Positions 12,501-22,983 of a DNA stretch of 64,000 nt are shown here, piece by piece; the stretch's first letter is position 1; each line of letters opens with the position of its first letter. Location of the stretch: positions 6,263,579 through 6,327,578 of the forward strand of contig NC_134935.1 in NCBI RefSeq assembly GCF_051020765.1, given 5' to 3'. Source of the stretch: Lasioglossum baleicum. Lineage: Eukaryota > Arthropoda > Insecta > Hymenoptera > Halictidae. Below the pieces are notes generated by a model that saw only the letters and a program-made list of their open reading frames with translations, did no database searches and had not been told where the DNA came from. A program made the position numbers and the translations under genes.

Positions 12501-14346
12501 TTCACAGAATATGTTGCTTACAGCGGTGCATGTTTATTCGGGGAACAATAGTGATCGTTGCAATAAGCTAATAGAAGACAACTGGTCCACAATAGAATTA
12601 GGTATTCCTATCGGAAACACCACGTCTGAATGGTAGCTATCCCAGCAGAGTGCGTTATTGCCGTTGTGCGTGACCTTTAGAAGCGGGTTGCTGCGTTTCC
12701 GGAATAATTTAATTAGCCAGTGTACAGAGTGAAGTGCCGGGTCTTATCCCGTGGGTTTAATAGCGAGCTCAACCCCATAGTCTCAGTTCGGTTCCCAGGG
12801 GACGTATCTTTTCTCCTGAACCGTGTCTGCGAGCTACGCTCGAAATATACGCTGGGATTCCCCGGCGAAGATCATGGAAACGAGGGCGCATTCTGCCCAC
12901 CGCGGAGAACGTCGTTTAATGAATTAATTAAGTACTATTTCGTTTAACCGTCGCCCTCTATCTCCGACAAATTCGTGCTCGATCATCTCCCCTCCGCCGG
13001 TGCCGCTGTTCGCACGCCGTTGATCGGAAGAAAGTTCAACATCGACATTTCCAAGTGAATCGTAATTGACACTTTCTCTTTGCCTGTTATTCTATCACTT
13101 GGCTCTTCGTTATCTAGCGAGGTGGCTTGTCATTAGCGGACGGCGAAAGTTTATGCAAATATCATTTCTAATAAGGATCGAAAATATTGGCCAACCTTTT
13201 AACAGGTTGAAACGTGGACTATGAAAACTTTTTTGAAAGAAGTTTCCCGTATTTTGAGTTCAGATAAAGGAAGATTCTTCGGTGTAAAACTTCCAGTTTG
13301 AATAGAATTGATAGAATAGATAAATAACAATTTTTCTATGATATTATTAGGCATTCTGCCTGAATTGCAACAAACTGGAACGAAATAGAAACGTATTTCC
13401 TTTCCTAATATGTTTAATAAGTTGACAATAATACAACAGTATTTTTCAATTTTTCTAACAGTCTTATTTTTTTAAATTACACTTATTCATTCTTCCCATA
13501 AATGCGTAAAATTCGCTGTCTATTTAATATACTACGTGTACATTTATAAAAACAACTAGAAACTCAGAAACGCAGAAGCAAACCAATTATTTAAATACAG
13601 TATTTATACTTAAAAGTATTTATCCACTCCGTCGAGGCTGCTCAGTCGGACTTCGTAAGATTCTAGGACCTTGGAAGTTGTCAATTACATTCGATTCTTA
13701 CACGCTGTCGACGACTGGAGAGTGCGGCGACTTTTTGCGATCGTTTGGAGCAAGAATACCGATCGCGAGAGCCCGTTTCCATTCACCGGCTGATAGAACC
13801 GTGATACCCGTGGCTCTCGATCGCGAGTCGCAATAAAGAAGACGAAGAATCATCGTGACAGACGGTTAACCTTCAGGAATGCTTGCCGGTTTTCTGGCGA
13901 AACATCTCTCGCGTGGAAATGCACCGTCAGGTTACATCTCCGTGGGATCTACCTGTGGGCGAAGCTTGCTGACAGGAACATGGCGAAGATGATGCTGTCG
14001 ACCTAGTTCTACTAGTTCCTTCTTTCGTTTTATTTCTCGGTATTTTTTCGTTCGCGACTCGAACACGATATTCGTGCCGGTGCAATCGATAGAGAAGATA
14101 AAAAAACGGTACAAGCGATTAAGAATTTCCTGACGGTCGAATGAAGCGTCTACTACCGCTTCTTTGTGTGACACTTTTATAGAAAGTCGCTATCTGCCCG
14201 TCTGCCAAAATCTATACAGATGTGTATGATTTTTTAACATGCGTTCCTGAGGTTGAAAATTCTTCCCAAATGTGGCTAAACGTTCTTCAGTATAAAGAGC
14301 TTCTTCATTGACCTACGAGCCATGGAACCATTTAGCTGTTCCAATT
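9546..14346. other. Long intron stretch without recognised genes
   Basis: It contains a partial mariner-type end near 10396 (TACAGGGCGTTTCAGATATG) and a decayed hAT-type MITE at 13351-13522. It also has GC-rich patches near 10.0-10.4 and 12.7-13.0 kb. No splice-compatible coding exon was found. Confidence 0.45.
13351..13522 (-). mobile_element. hAT-type MITE, decayed copy
   Basis: Internal family sequence (CTGAATTGCAACAAACTGGA, then a T-rich core) leads to a degraded end, ATAAATGCGTAAAATTCGCT followed by GTCTA. The opposite end is lost. Confidence 0.6.
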
Positions 14347-14542
14347 GATCTGCTGCAATTCTTTATCAAAATAAAAAATGTTTGCATTGGTTGCAAGACA
14401 CAGGAGCCAAATAAAAATGGTATTCTTCTTTGAATTATCCTATTAAGCTGAAACTGACACGTTGATGTCCTTAAATACTTTTAACATTTCCACTGGTTTA
14501 AATTGTACGTACCTATTTTTATCATAAATGCATTCAAGTCTA
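14347..14542 (-). mobile_element. hAT-type MITE, decayed but near full length
   Basis: The interior is well kept (AAAATGTTTGCATTGGTTGC, then AAGACACAGGAGCCAAATA), but both ends are mutated (ATCTGCTGCAATTCTTTATC on the left, CAAGTCTA on the right). No target duplication is left. Confidence 0.65.
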
Positions 14543-15724
14543 GTTATAACGAACGTTTTGAACCTTCCAGATCAAGTTAACACGACTCGTCGGCAACAGG
14601 TCGTTTTGCTCATAGTTGGGATCCGATCAACCAATTAAGTAGCAGACAATTACACATGGAACCTAGTCGGTAGAGAGATACAGTTTCCAGGATATTGCTC
14701 GGGAGCCGAGGCAATAAACTTCTTTTTCGTACGAAACGATCGAAGTTTCTAGCCGTTTCGGTTTTTGCGTCAGCGAAATTCTCCTGCGTGTCTCTTCCTC
14801 CTCCCTGTGGTGTATACTATAGAATCAAGGCGATCGGTTTTTTCCGAACAGCTCGCTACACAGAGGGAAAAGGGGGAATTCGGGGTTAGGCTTCGAGACG
14901 AAAAGTGGCGCTCCATCGCGGCAGTAAAATCCTCGCCGGTACGCCACAAATCTCTTCCGCCACCTTTCCTTGCTTCTTCTTCCGCGAGACCGGTGCCCTT
15001 TTACAGCCACTCGCCTAATACACTGCGAGCCCCTTCCCGTGGAATCGCGATCTATGTGGATCTTCCGAGGTCAAGCCAGTCCGCGCGGAATCAATGTTTC
15101 ACGTTCCTTCCAAACCGCCGAATCCCGTAAAAATTTTGTTTTATGACTGCCTCGGGAATGTAGGGTTCGCTCCAAATGGGATTCCAGCTAGATACCTAAG
15201 GTTGGGATCTAGAGGTTAGCGCAGCTGGCTGCTACCATCATGCATCAACAGTAGCTGTTACAGTATTAATCCTTTTAGTACCCAATAGCAGTGAGAGCCT
15301 CTCTCCTGCTACGTACATTTACATGGAGACGATTTTTTCTTATGAACCCCACGATCTATTTTACGGTTTTAATGATTTGAACTTTTTCGTAGCTCGTAAT
15401 CTCCTTAAAAAAGGAGAAAATTAATATCTATTGCATGCCTACATGTTCTCCAATAACTATACATTACCAGAACCAACATAGAATTTCATCTCGGTTTAAG
15501 GGAATTTAATAACATACAGATATTCATTAGGCTCTGTTCAGAATTTTCATCACGAGTCTGACACGTTATTGTTGGGCAAGGGGTTGAAGGACCTATGTTA
15601 TGAAATAAAAATGGTACTCGCTAATTTTTTCGAATGTACAGAACATGTAAATCAAATCTGACCAAAATATCCTATACTTTATAAATTTTAATTATTATTC
15701 TTATATCTTCTAATTTTTTAAATT
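14543..15724. other. Intron stretch, no gene seen
   Basis: Moderately GC-rich sequence to 15.1 kb, then AT-rich. A phrase near 15216-15235 (TTAGCGCAGCTGGCTG) resembles a tRNA A box, but no B box follows. Nothing else is recognisable. Confidence 0.4.
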
Positions 15725-15726
15725 TA

Positions 15727-16343
15727 CAGCAAGGAGCATAACTGATTCCACACACTTTAAATCAGAACAACTTTTTTATGAATGCACCAAACGACTTCAA
15801 TTTCTCTGTAAGGCTAGAAGAATTAGATTAATAAATGATCTGTAAACAATATTTTGTAAAAATGCATTTACAAATAGTAAAAATTGATTTTTACTCCTTT
15901 TTTAGCTGGCTCAATAACGAAAATTCAAAAGATGTATCTGGTCAACTGGTAATTATTATATACGCTCTGAACGAATTATAAACGATCAAAAATGGTAAAA
16001 CTTGCCACTTTATGGTACACTACAAATTACCACTTTTGATCGTTTATAATTCGCAAACCAATTAACTAATCTCAATGAAATTTTCAGAGTGTATATAATT
16101 TATACCAGTTGACCAGACACATCTTTTGAATTTTCGTTATTGGCTAAAAAAGTTTTATAGTAAAAATCAATTTTTACTATTGTTTTTCACAATTCCGCCC
16201 AAATGCATTTATTCAACATATTTTTTACACATCATTTACTAAACTAATTCTTCTAGCCTTACAGAGAAATGAAAGTCGTTTGGTCCATTCATAAAAAAGT
16301 TGTTCTGATTTAAAGTGTGTGAAATCAGTTATACTCCTTGCTG
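15727..16343. mobile_element. 617-bp palindromic TIR element, TA target site
   Basis: The two halves are near-perfect reverse complements over almost the whole length. Ends are CAGCAAGGAGCATAACTGAT on the left and its near-complement, finishing CTCCTTGCTG, on the right. TA dinucleotides flank both sides (15725-15726, 16344-16345), typical of Tc1/mariner-type insertions. No open frame of note, so it is non-autonomous. As RNA it would form a hairpin of about 300 bp. Confidence 0.85.
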
Positions 16344-16345
16344 TA

Positions 16346-18578
16346 AGTGGGGCAATTGTTTTCCAATTTTGCTTCTAGATCTATCCCGTTCTAGTCCATA
16401 ATCATCCCACAATTTCTCAACCTCTTTTTCCAACATTTATTCAAATAGTATATGTACATATTTAATTTTGCATTTAAATATTATCGTATAATAGCTACAT
16501 CTAATCAAAATAGAACAATCAAATCAAGCTGGATGCTCGTGTTCTTTAATTACCATATTGTTGAAGATAAGTAAGTATCCGGTGATTTATGGACGGGAGT
16601 GTCTGCTATTATGATCAAGACACAGTAGACATGATGTAACTTTATGGGACAAACGTCGGTGATCTCGAAGACTGACGCTGGTTCGTTCCAGTTAATAAAT
16701 CTATTAGCTCGTATCGTATAGCGTAGGCAAAAAGTCAATTCATCATAGGACATTGATGAAATGGTATCACTGTCTAATTTATAAGACAATAAGAACGTAC
16801 CGGAAACGTTCAAATACTGGGTTTCTGAAAAATGTTATTACTCCTGATTGTTGTAATTCCTGTATAACAATAACGGTTTAGATCGGTTCAGAAGCTCCAG
16901 ATCGGTTGTGCACTCGTGCCGAGGTGTGGTTCGAGAAACCGTGGCCGGTATGGTGTCGAGTTATGTAACAGGTTTTATGTTGGTACACGTCCGATGAGCG
17001 CTGTAAGCGCGAGCTTAGCGTTTCTCGTCGAACCTTTCCTTTTTCACCTGTACCTACCAGAACGCGTGTTCAATGATACCGAGCACCGCGCTGCGACTTC
17101 GCGAGACTTGATCTAGGAATGACAGATAATAGCTGCGGGGAAAGCTGCCGGCATTGTTCGCGGCTATTGTCATGTCTGCACAATAGAAAAACGTCAATTC
17201 GCAAAATTTTTCTCCACTTGTTGCGGTAGTCGTTAAAATATGTCCAAACTGAAGAATAAAAAAAGTGTCGCATGAAATTTTACATTTCGACGCCATGCTC
17301 CCAATTCGGAATACCGAAATGAATACCGAGAAGGTGGCGCGTCTCTTCTGTAATGTGAATTACGATGAAAAGAAAAGAGGAGAGGACACTGGGTGCAGTG
17401 TTTCATGTGTGCAATGTGAGTGCACTATGAATGTGCTCGTTACGACTGCTAAAGTTACGTCTGCTACTATTGCCAGTAGAATTGAATACCTAGAATATCT
17501 AAAATGATTAACGATTCCTCCTACTGCGATTTTTCTGACTGAATAAAATAGAAAATAATTTCATTGTCTCTTTTTTTAACATTGTGTAGTTAGTTGTGCT
17601 CAAATTATTTCCCATAAAAAAGTACAATATGATGAAAACAACGATAATTTCCGGGAAAAATGCGATCATTCTAAGACTTGCATTTCTGCTTGTTATCAAA
17701 CTTCTGTAAAAATAATGGGTGACTTATAATTTATATTCATGCTGAAACTGTACATTCAAGAAGCTATTGGCATACATTGGTTTTTGACAAAGCTGACAAT
17801 CTTTCTTTGCCCGATTCCGGTCCACCGTGTTGGTAATTTTGATCGAACACTTTCCACAGTAATTTGGCACAGTAATTGCTTTAAGTATTAGAGCGAGCAT
17901 GGCTCCGAAGGCAACAGTTCGCGTCAGTTGCACGAGTATTAAGTAGCGCATCATCCGATTTCCATTACGGTCCGGTCTTGCTTTACACCTCTGGTCCTAT
18001 TGCGCTTCGCTCGCGATTCCCATGCCACAGAATCTTCCTTCCGCGGCTGTTAAAGCCTCGGTGCTCTTTGCCGTGCCGTTAAAGTGAAAATACGACGGTT
18101 GCCGCGAAGATAATCAGTGCGTGTCGACACAACCATCGGATAAATAACATATCGGTGTGGTTTTCAGAGCTTCCGACGTGGAAAAGTTGCGCGGAGGCCA
18201 CAGCTTCCGGCCAACAGCCCCTCACAATCTTAATAACCACGTTTTCCTGAAAGCGAAATCTTCGTTCTTCGTTTCTTTCAGCGATAGATGCAAATCACAA
18301 AAGATGCACCACCGCATAAGCTTGAAATATTTGGTGAAGTAAACATTTTCTTACTCAAGTAATTGTTGAGTAAAATGGTAATATCTTTTTGGGGGATATT
18401 TACGCAGAACCTTGACTTTACTTTCATATTTTCTTATTATTTAAAAATAGAAAGTGGCGACGCTATACAACGACGAGCAGCAAAAGTTATTGGAACATCG
18501 AAAGCAACAAATTTTTATGCAAACTTAATCAGGCAACAAGAATGTGACTATCCAAATCTGTAGCCTTTCGTTAAATAA
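16346..18578. other. Intron stretch; only small uncharacterised frames
   Basis: Several frames of 60-87 codons occur on both strands. One at 17724-17954 (- strand, 76 codons) begins with a hydrophobic segment and contains CGKC and CQLC pairs, but it has no recognisable family and no expression signal. I do not annotate any of them as genes. Confidence 0.4.
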
Positions 18579-18580
18579 TA

Positions 18581-19216
18581 CAGGGTATCTCAGCTGAAGG
18601 AGGCCACCTAAATATCTTCTTTATTTTTAATGACACAAAAAAGATATATTTGGCATAATCTAAATGGTGTCGAAGGAGGAATATCATAGAAAGACAATTT
18701 TCTTTATATAATAATACTAATAATAGTTTTTTAAGGTCGTTGTTATTTTTTTCTCGGTAAAACATTTTTTTTTTTATCATATTTAAATAAATTTGTCAAC
18801 CACCATAAGGTGGAATAAAAAAAAAAGTTTTCCCGGTAAGAAAATAACGATGACCTGGAAAAAACTATGAAAAAATAACCTGACAAAAGAAATTGTTCTT
18901 CTATGATATTCCTCCTTCGATACCATTTAAATTATTCCACAAATGTTTTTTGTGTCATTACTAGACTGCGGGTTTTATGCATTTATGGCAAAAATGGGTG
19001 AGTGTAATTTCAAACAATAAAGAGATTACAAGAATGTAACAGTATCAATAAATTTCTCATAGCTTAATAAAACCACTAAAGAGAGAAATAAATTCCTACT
19101 TGGTTCCTGTGTCTTGCAATTCATGCATACAATTTTTATTTTACACAAAGATCCGCAGTCTAGTCATTACAAATGCAGTAGATATTTAGGTGGCCTCCTT
19201 CAGCTGAGACACCCTG
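18581..19216. mobile_element. Mariner-type TIR element (CAGGGT ends) split by a nested MITE
   Basis: The TIRs begin CAGGGTATCTCAGCTGAAGG, with a complementary right end finishing CTTCAGCTGAGACACCCTG. Internal arms (for example GAGGAATATCATAGAA and its complement) are also inverted. Left flank is TA; the right flank has decayed to TG. A 201-bp hAT-type MITE (18962-19162) interrupts the right part, so this element was resident first. Confidence 0.8.
18962..19162 (+). mobile_element. hAT-type MITE, full length, nested
   Basis: It runs from TAGACTGCGGGTTTTATGCA to AAGATCCGCAGTCTA. Both sides carry the perfect 8-bp target duplication GTCATTAC (18954-18961 and 19163-19170). An 8-bp duplication is the hallmark of hAT transposition. 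Confidence 0.9.
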
Positions 19217-19589
19217 TGTACACTCAAAGAAATAAATTTTTTTAATATAATTCCTCGTGGATACGTCTTCGCAATCTCAATGATCGTCATTTTAATAAGT
19301 GATCAACAAATTATCAAAGATATCAAACTCCGGCTCTAACTTCAGCTCTAGATTCGTCAAAAAAAGTTTCGCTAAAATCGGCGACCCCAACCGAGACCTC
19401 TCCTCGTTATCAATTAAAAAAGGTGTTTGGCAGCAGACGTTCGCGTAGCTCGGCGACGAACGTGTTAAAGAAACGGGAAAAAATCGGTACTTTTGTAAAC
19501 GAAAAACCAGAAAGCCCGTTGAAAAAAAAGAGAGAAGTGAAAAAGAGCGGTCGGTTGTGCAGCAACAACCTCTAGGTAGGAAAGACCAC

Positions 19590-20144
19590 GAGCCTGGTGA
19601 ATGCGCAGGCGCCTATCGCCCTAACCATCCCCCACCTTGATCGGCTAGAAGCCGGCTGGTTAGGTGTCTCCTCTCGCCGGCCACGTCCAGCAGTTGCGTC
19701 CCTGTACGTATCGTCGCGACGCCGTATGGCAGTGCGTCGCCGACTGGCGTCACGGCGCCTTTCGCCGTCGGTTGTGCGTCCTCTATCTATCCGTGCAATA
19801 CTTGAGAGCGTGTTGTGTTGACGCGCCGGGTTCGTGTGCCGGTTGTCTTCTACCCTTCTCGGCTGAAATAAAAAAGAGTAAAACAAGTGTATTCTACTCC
19901 CCTTGGTGAGTTTTCCAAGTTGGTGGACGCCGGAAGTGAAAGTTTCGGTTCCTCTTTGGTTCACCGTGTTTAATTATCGATCACACGGGTGAGTCGGTCG
20001 CACACGCAGTCACGCATGCACACCGTCCCCCGGAGGAGGAGGAGGAGGTAGTTAAAACAGTCGTCGATGAGACACCACGTATAGTGAGATCTGGACCAGT
20101 GACGTCACGCTCTGTCATCCTCCCGAGGATTGGGAGATCGGAGG
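19590..20144 (+). promoter_or_regulatory. spri: Promoter and 5' leader region of sprint first exon b
   Basis: This CpG-rich stretch lies directly upstream of first exon b. It has a CRE palindrome at 20100-20107, a GGA-repeat at 20033-20048 and none of the TIR elements that flank it. Two extra donor-like sites (TTG|GTGAGT near 19903 and CGG|GTGAGT near 19988) could serve leader exons, but no partner acceptor is evident. The transcription start is not determinable. Confidence 0.55.
20100..20107. promoter_or_regulatory. CRE palindrome TGACGTCA
   Basis: A perfect CRE lies 45 bases before the ATG of first exon b, so it may fall in the leader. The same palindrome occurs twice upstream of first exon a. 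Confidence 0.5.
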
Positions 20145-20209
20145 ATGGTCTCGAGACAGCGTCGTGGGTTTACCGATCGGAGTGAACGCGACCGGAAGCC
20201 GGGTCATTG
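20145..20209 (+). CDS. spri: sprint alternative first coding exon b
   Basis: ATG sits in a good context (A at -3, G at +4). An in-frame TGA at 20100-20102 with no ATG in between makes 20145 the first possible start. The exon encodes 21 residues, basic and arginine-rich (MVSRQRRGFTDRSERDRK, then PGH), followed by two bases (TG) before the donor TTG|GTAAGG. Joined to 54423 the split codon is TGG (Trp), then SDVF. The phase is identical to candidate exons a and c. It lies at the end of a GC-rich promoter-like block. No domain is recognised. The charged leader differs sharply from the hydrophobic one of exon a. Confidence 0.66.
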
Positions 20210-20506
20210 GTAAGGATTCCGTTTGAGCCGGCGACTAGACAGTACCCCGGTTGTTCCAAGACCCTGACGGGATGAGGATAGAGCAATCTGAGTAGCTAGC
20301 TGATCAGCGGTGGGGGGAACAGGCTTCGCATTCGTCGGGACTCTGCTCCCTGTAATTGTCCATTAGGCGACTTTCAAATTAATGAACATTGAACACCACA
20401 ATTTTTATTGATTCTGCCTCGAGGTTAAGAATCCGACGTGGACCTACGATAGACCTTAACCTGAACGTTCTACACATTCACCCGTTTTCATTTCAGTATG
20501 TAATTA

Positions 20507-20639
20507 CAGTAGAACTTCATTTATACGAACCTGTCGGGAGACCACCTGTCTCTCACTATCGACTATGATTTTGGTTGAATTGGAACTCGTGTAACAGGAT
20601 TTGTGCTAAAATTTTGTTCGTATAAACGGAGTTCTGGCG
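20507..20639. mobile_element. Pogo/Tigger-like MITE
   Basis: Ends CAGTAGAACTTCATTTATAC and, on the right, the imperfect complement GTATAAACGGAGTTCTGGCG, flanked by TA on both sides. This terminal pattern resembles pogo/Tigger TIRs. At 133 bp it is non-autonomous. It abuts a TAGACTGCGG end at 20643. Confidence 0.65.
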
Positions 20640-20642
20640 TAC

Positions 20643-22102
20643 TAGACTGCGGACATTTACGCGAAATTAGTACTTAATTATTTTAACAAATTACGTACAG
20701 CGTCATCGAATCTTTGGAAACTTCTTTGTGTTTTACCTACTCGTGTTTGCCAAAGAAAATGCAGAAAATACGCAGTTTACTAGTTACCTTATCCGACAGT
20801 TTATTATTCTTTGGTTTTCTCTCCTTTCTCTCTTTCATTTTCTGTCGCAGCCTTCCCTGCAATCTGTAATCTTTTTGCCCTGCTTTCCAGTCACTACCTT
20901 CGATACTAATACCTCTATCGGTTCCTTCGCAATCCCTTATTAGATGTTGAAAGACCATTGGTAATTATAGGGATACTGTGGGGATCAGTTCAGATTTGTT
21001 TGATAGGGATCTTGGATAACCGAGGATAGGCTTCTTGGATTTTTCAGAACCATTTTTCTGGGGTTCAAGGGCGATTCTAACTATACTGCTATGAGTAGCT
21101 GATGGTTCTTGATGAAGGAGACTTTGGCAAAATTATAGAAAATGAGGATGCATCAAAACTTGTTGGCAGAGATCTTGGTAAAAGAAGAGTAGGTTTTCTG
21201 GCTTTTTAGGACTGTTTCGTAGGGTACGAGAGCAACTCTGATTAAACTGGCGTGACCAGAGTATCGTGTTGTACACTTGGCAGGGATGCGCATTAACTAG
21301 TGAGAGTTCGTAGATTCACGAGCGGAGATAAGCATATGAAATGATTCGTCTGTTAACAGCTGGGTTCAAGAGTGATTAGAAAGTAAACGGAGTAAGTGAA
21401 ACTGTCCGTGAATCTTCGTACTCTCAATAAAACTCGAACAAATCAATTTCGTACTTATGGAATATTCGAGATTCGATGAAGCGCCGATAAAACTAACGTA
21501 GTTAGACGTAAATGTATACTTCCGGGCACGAACGTGCTGGAAGCATCGAAGGCTGCTGGTAGAAATCGTTGATGAGGGTTTACACCTGACGAATAGGCAC
21601 CGATTCTCCGTCGGCACTTCGGTTATAGATCGGCATTCCATAAAAGAAGCAATTAGATGAACGATACCTAGAAAGTGGTCGATTACTTCTGCCGATCAAA
21701 ATCTTCGATCGTGAACAGGAGTTCATGCTCAAACGAATGGTGTCCGGGTATTATGCTCTTGAGATGAAACGGAGGAAAAAACGGATCGGATAGTTTTCAT
21801 TACAGTCTGCTCTTTGAAACCCGAACCACTTGAACTACATTGCAGAACATAGTAGCTCTCTTCTAAGTAAGCAAACGCTTCGAGTAGACTGCGGATGCGC
21901 TTGTAGCTGATACTGCTACACGTACGTTACGAAACTGTGAAAACAGTCTCACATGAATTTTTAAGGAATTGTGTGCAATGACATTTTTGAGAATTTTTGG
22001 CGACGTTCGAATACGCAGCATTTGAGGAAAGATAGGTCTTCAAGGTTCCCAGTGTACATCACGTGCAAATATTTTTGAGGAAGATGATCTCTGTGCGACG
22101 AG
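20643..22102. other. Intron stretch with MITE end fragments
   Basis: TAGACTGCGGACATTTACGC at 20643 and TAGACTGCGGATGCG near 21885 look like isolated hAT-type MITE ends. The rest is unassigned and has no supported gene. Confidence 0.45.
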
Positions 22103-22765
22103 CAAGCAGCGGATTCTACACTGAGAGAAAAAAGTAGTTACTTCAATGACACGCGTGTTATTGTAATTTTTTTACTTCGATGAATATCAATGCATTCTTT
22201 TCACTAGTATGAAATTTAGAAGCAAATCGTGATGTATTTGAATTGTCTATCATGAAATGATTGAAAATATTATTCGACTCAATACCGTACATTATTATTC
22301 GTAATATTTATCTTTTTCCTTCAATCAGATATGTTGTTAAAAAAATTTGAGAAATGTATTGATTTATACTGGAATTGGTTTGAGGCTATATCTTATTTTT
22401 TTGAAAGATTGATGTCAAGCTATTCGCTTATATGATTGGCGGAAATGAGTTTTGCTATTGAAATTCAATAGTATTAAATATTAAAATAAGTTCATATGAT
22501 ATTGGCACTATTCAATAGTACATCTTACTGAATCAACATATATTTTTTTTGTTTCGACAGGATTTTTTTCTCAGTGTATGCATTTATGACAAAAATGAGT
22601 AGGTGTAGTTATAATAGTATGTGTACACATTAGAAGAATTTGAGACTATTGTTATATTATCTTTAACCAGCTAATATGTTAAGAAAGAATATCAATTTCT
22701 ATTTCACTCCAGTTTGTAGCAATTCAGGTGGAAAATTTTTATTTTGCTTAAAGATCCGCTGTCTG
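22103..22765 (+). mobile_element. hAT-type MITE interrupted by a mariner-type MITE
   Basis: The left tip (CAAGCAGCGGATTCTA, 22103-22118) and the remainder beginning TATGCATTTATGAC at 22577 form one TAGACTGCGG-family copy, cut exactly at a TA by the element 22119-22576. The right end is AAGATCCGCTGTCTG. Flanking 8-mers GCGACGAG and ATGACTAG match at 5 of 8 positions, consistent with an eroded duplication. Confidence 0.75.
22119..22576. mobile_element. 458-bp mariner-type MITE with CACTGAGA ends
   Basis: TIRs are CACTGAGAGAAAAAA and its near-complement TTTTTTTCTCAGTG, flanked by TA duplicated on each side (22117-22118, 22577-22578). The interior is AT-rich with no coding potential. It sits inside a hAT-type MITE and is therefore the younger insertion. 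Confidence 0.85.
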
Positions 22766-22770
22766 ATGAC

Positions 22771-22975
22771 TAGACTGCGGATTTTATGCATTTATGACAA
22801 AAATGAGTAGGTGTAATTCAAAACAGGAAAAAAATTAAAAGAGTTTAACAATGCCGATATACATACTATTTTTAACACATAAAAATCATTAATGAGGAAA
22901 ATAAATGTTTACTTAGTTCCTGTTGCTTGCAATTGATGTATAAAAATGTTATTTTGCATAAAGATCAGCAGTATA
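22771..22975 (+). mobile_element. hAT-type MITE, full length
   Basis: It runs from TAGACTGCGGATTTTATGCA to AAGATCAGCAGTATA. Flanking 8-mers CTGATGAC (22763-22770) and CTAATGAC (22976-22983) match at 7 of 8 positions. It was inserted immediately beside the right end of another copy of the same family. Confidence 0.87.
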
Positions 22976-22983
22976 CTAATGAC

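Noticed and set aside
15216..15250. tRNA A-box-like TAGCGCAGCTGG
   Set aside because: No B box follows within the expected distance.
19597..19909. Plus- and minus-strand frames in the promoter b region as genes
   Set aside because: Several mutually overlapping frames in a CpG-rich block; none has a known domain. The frame ending at 19909 lacks an internal ATG.
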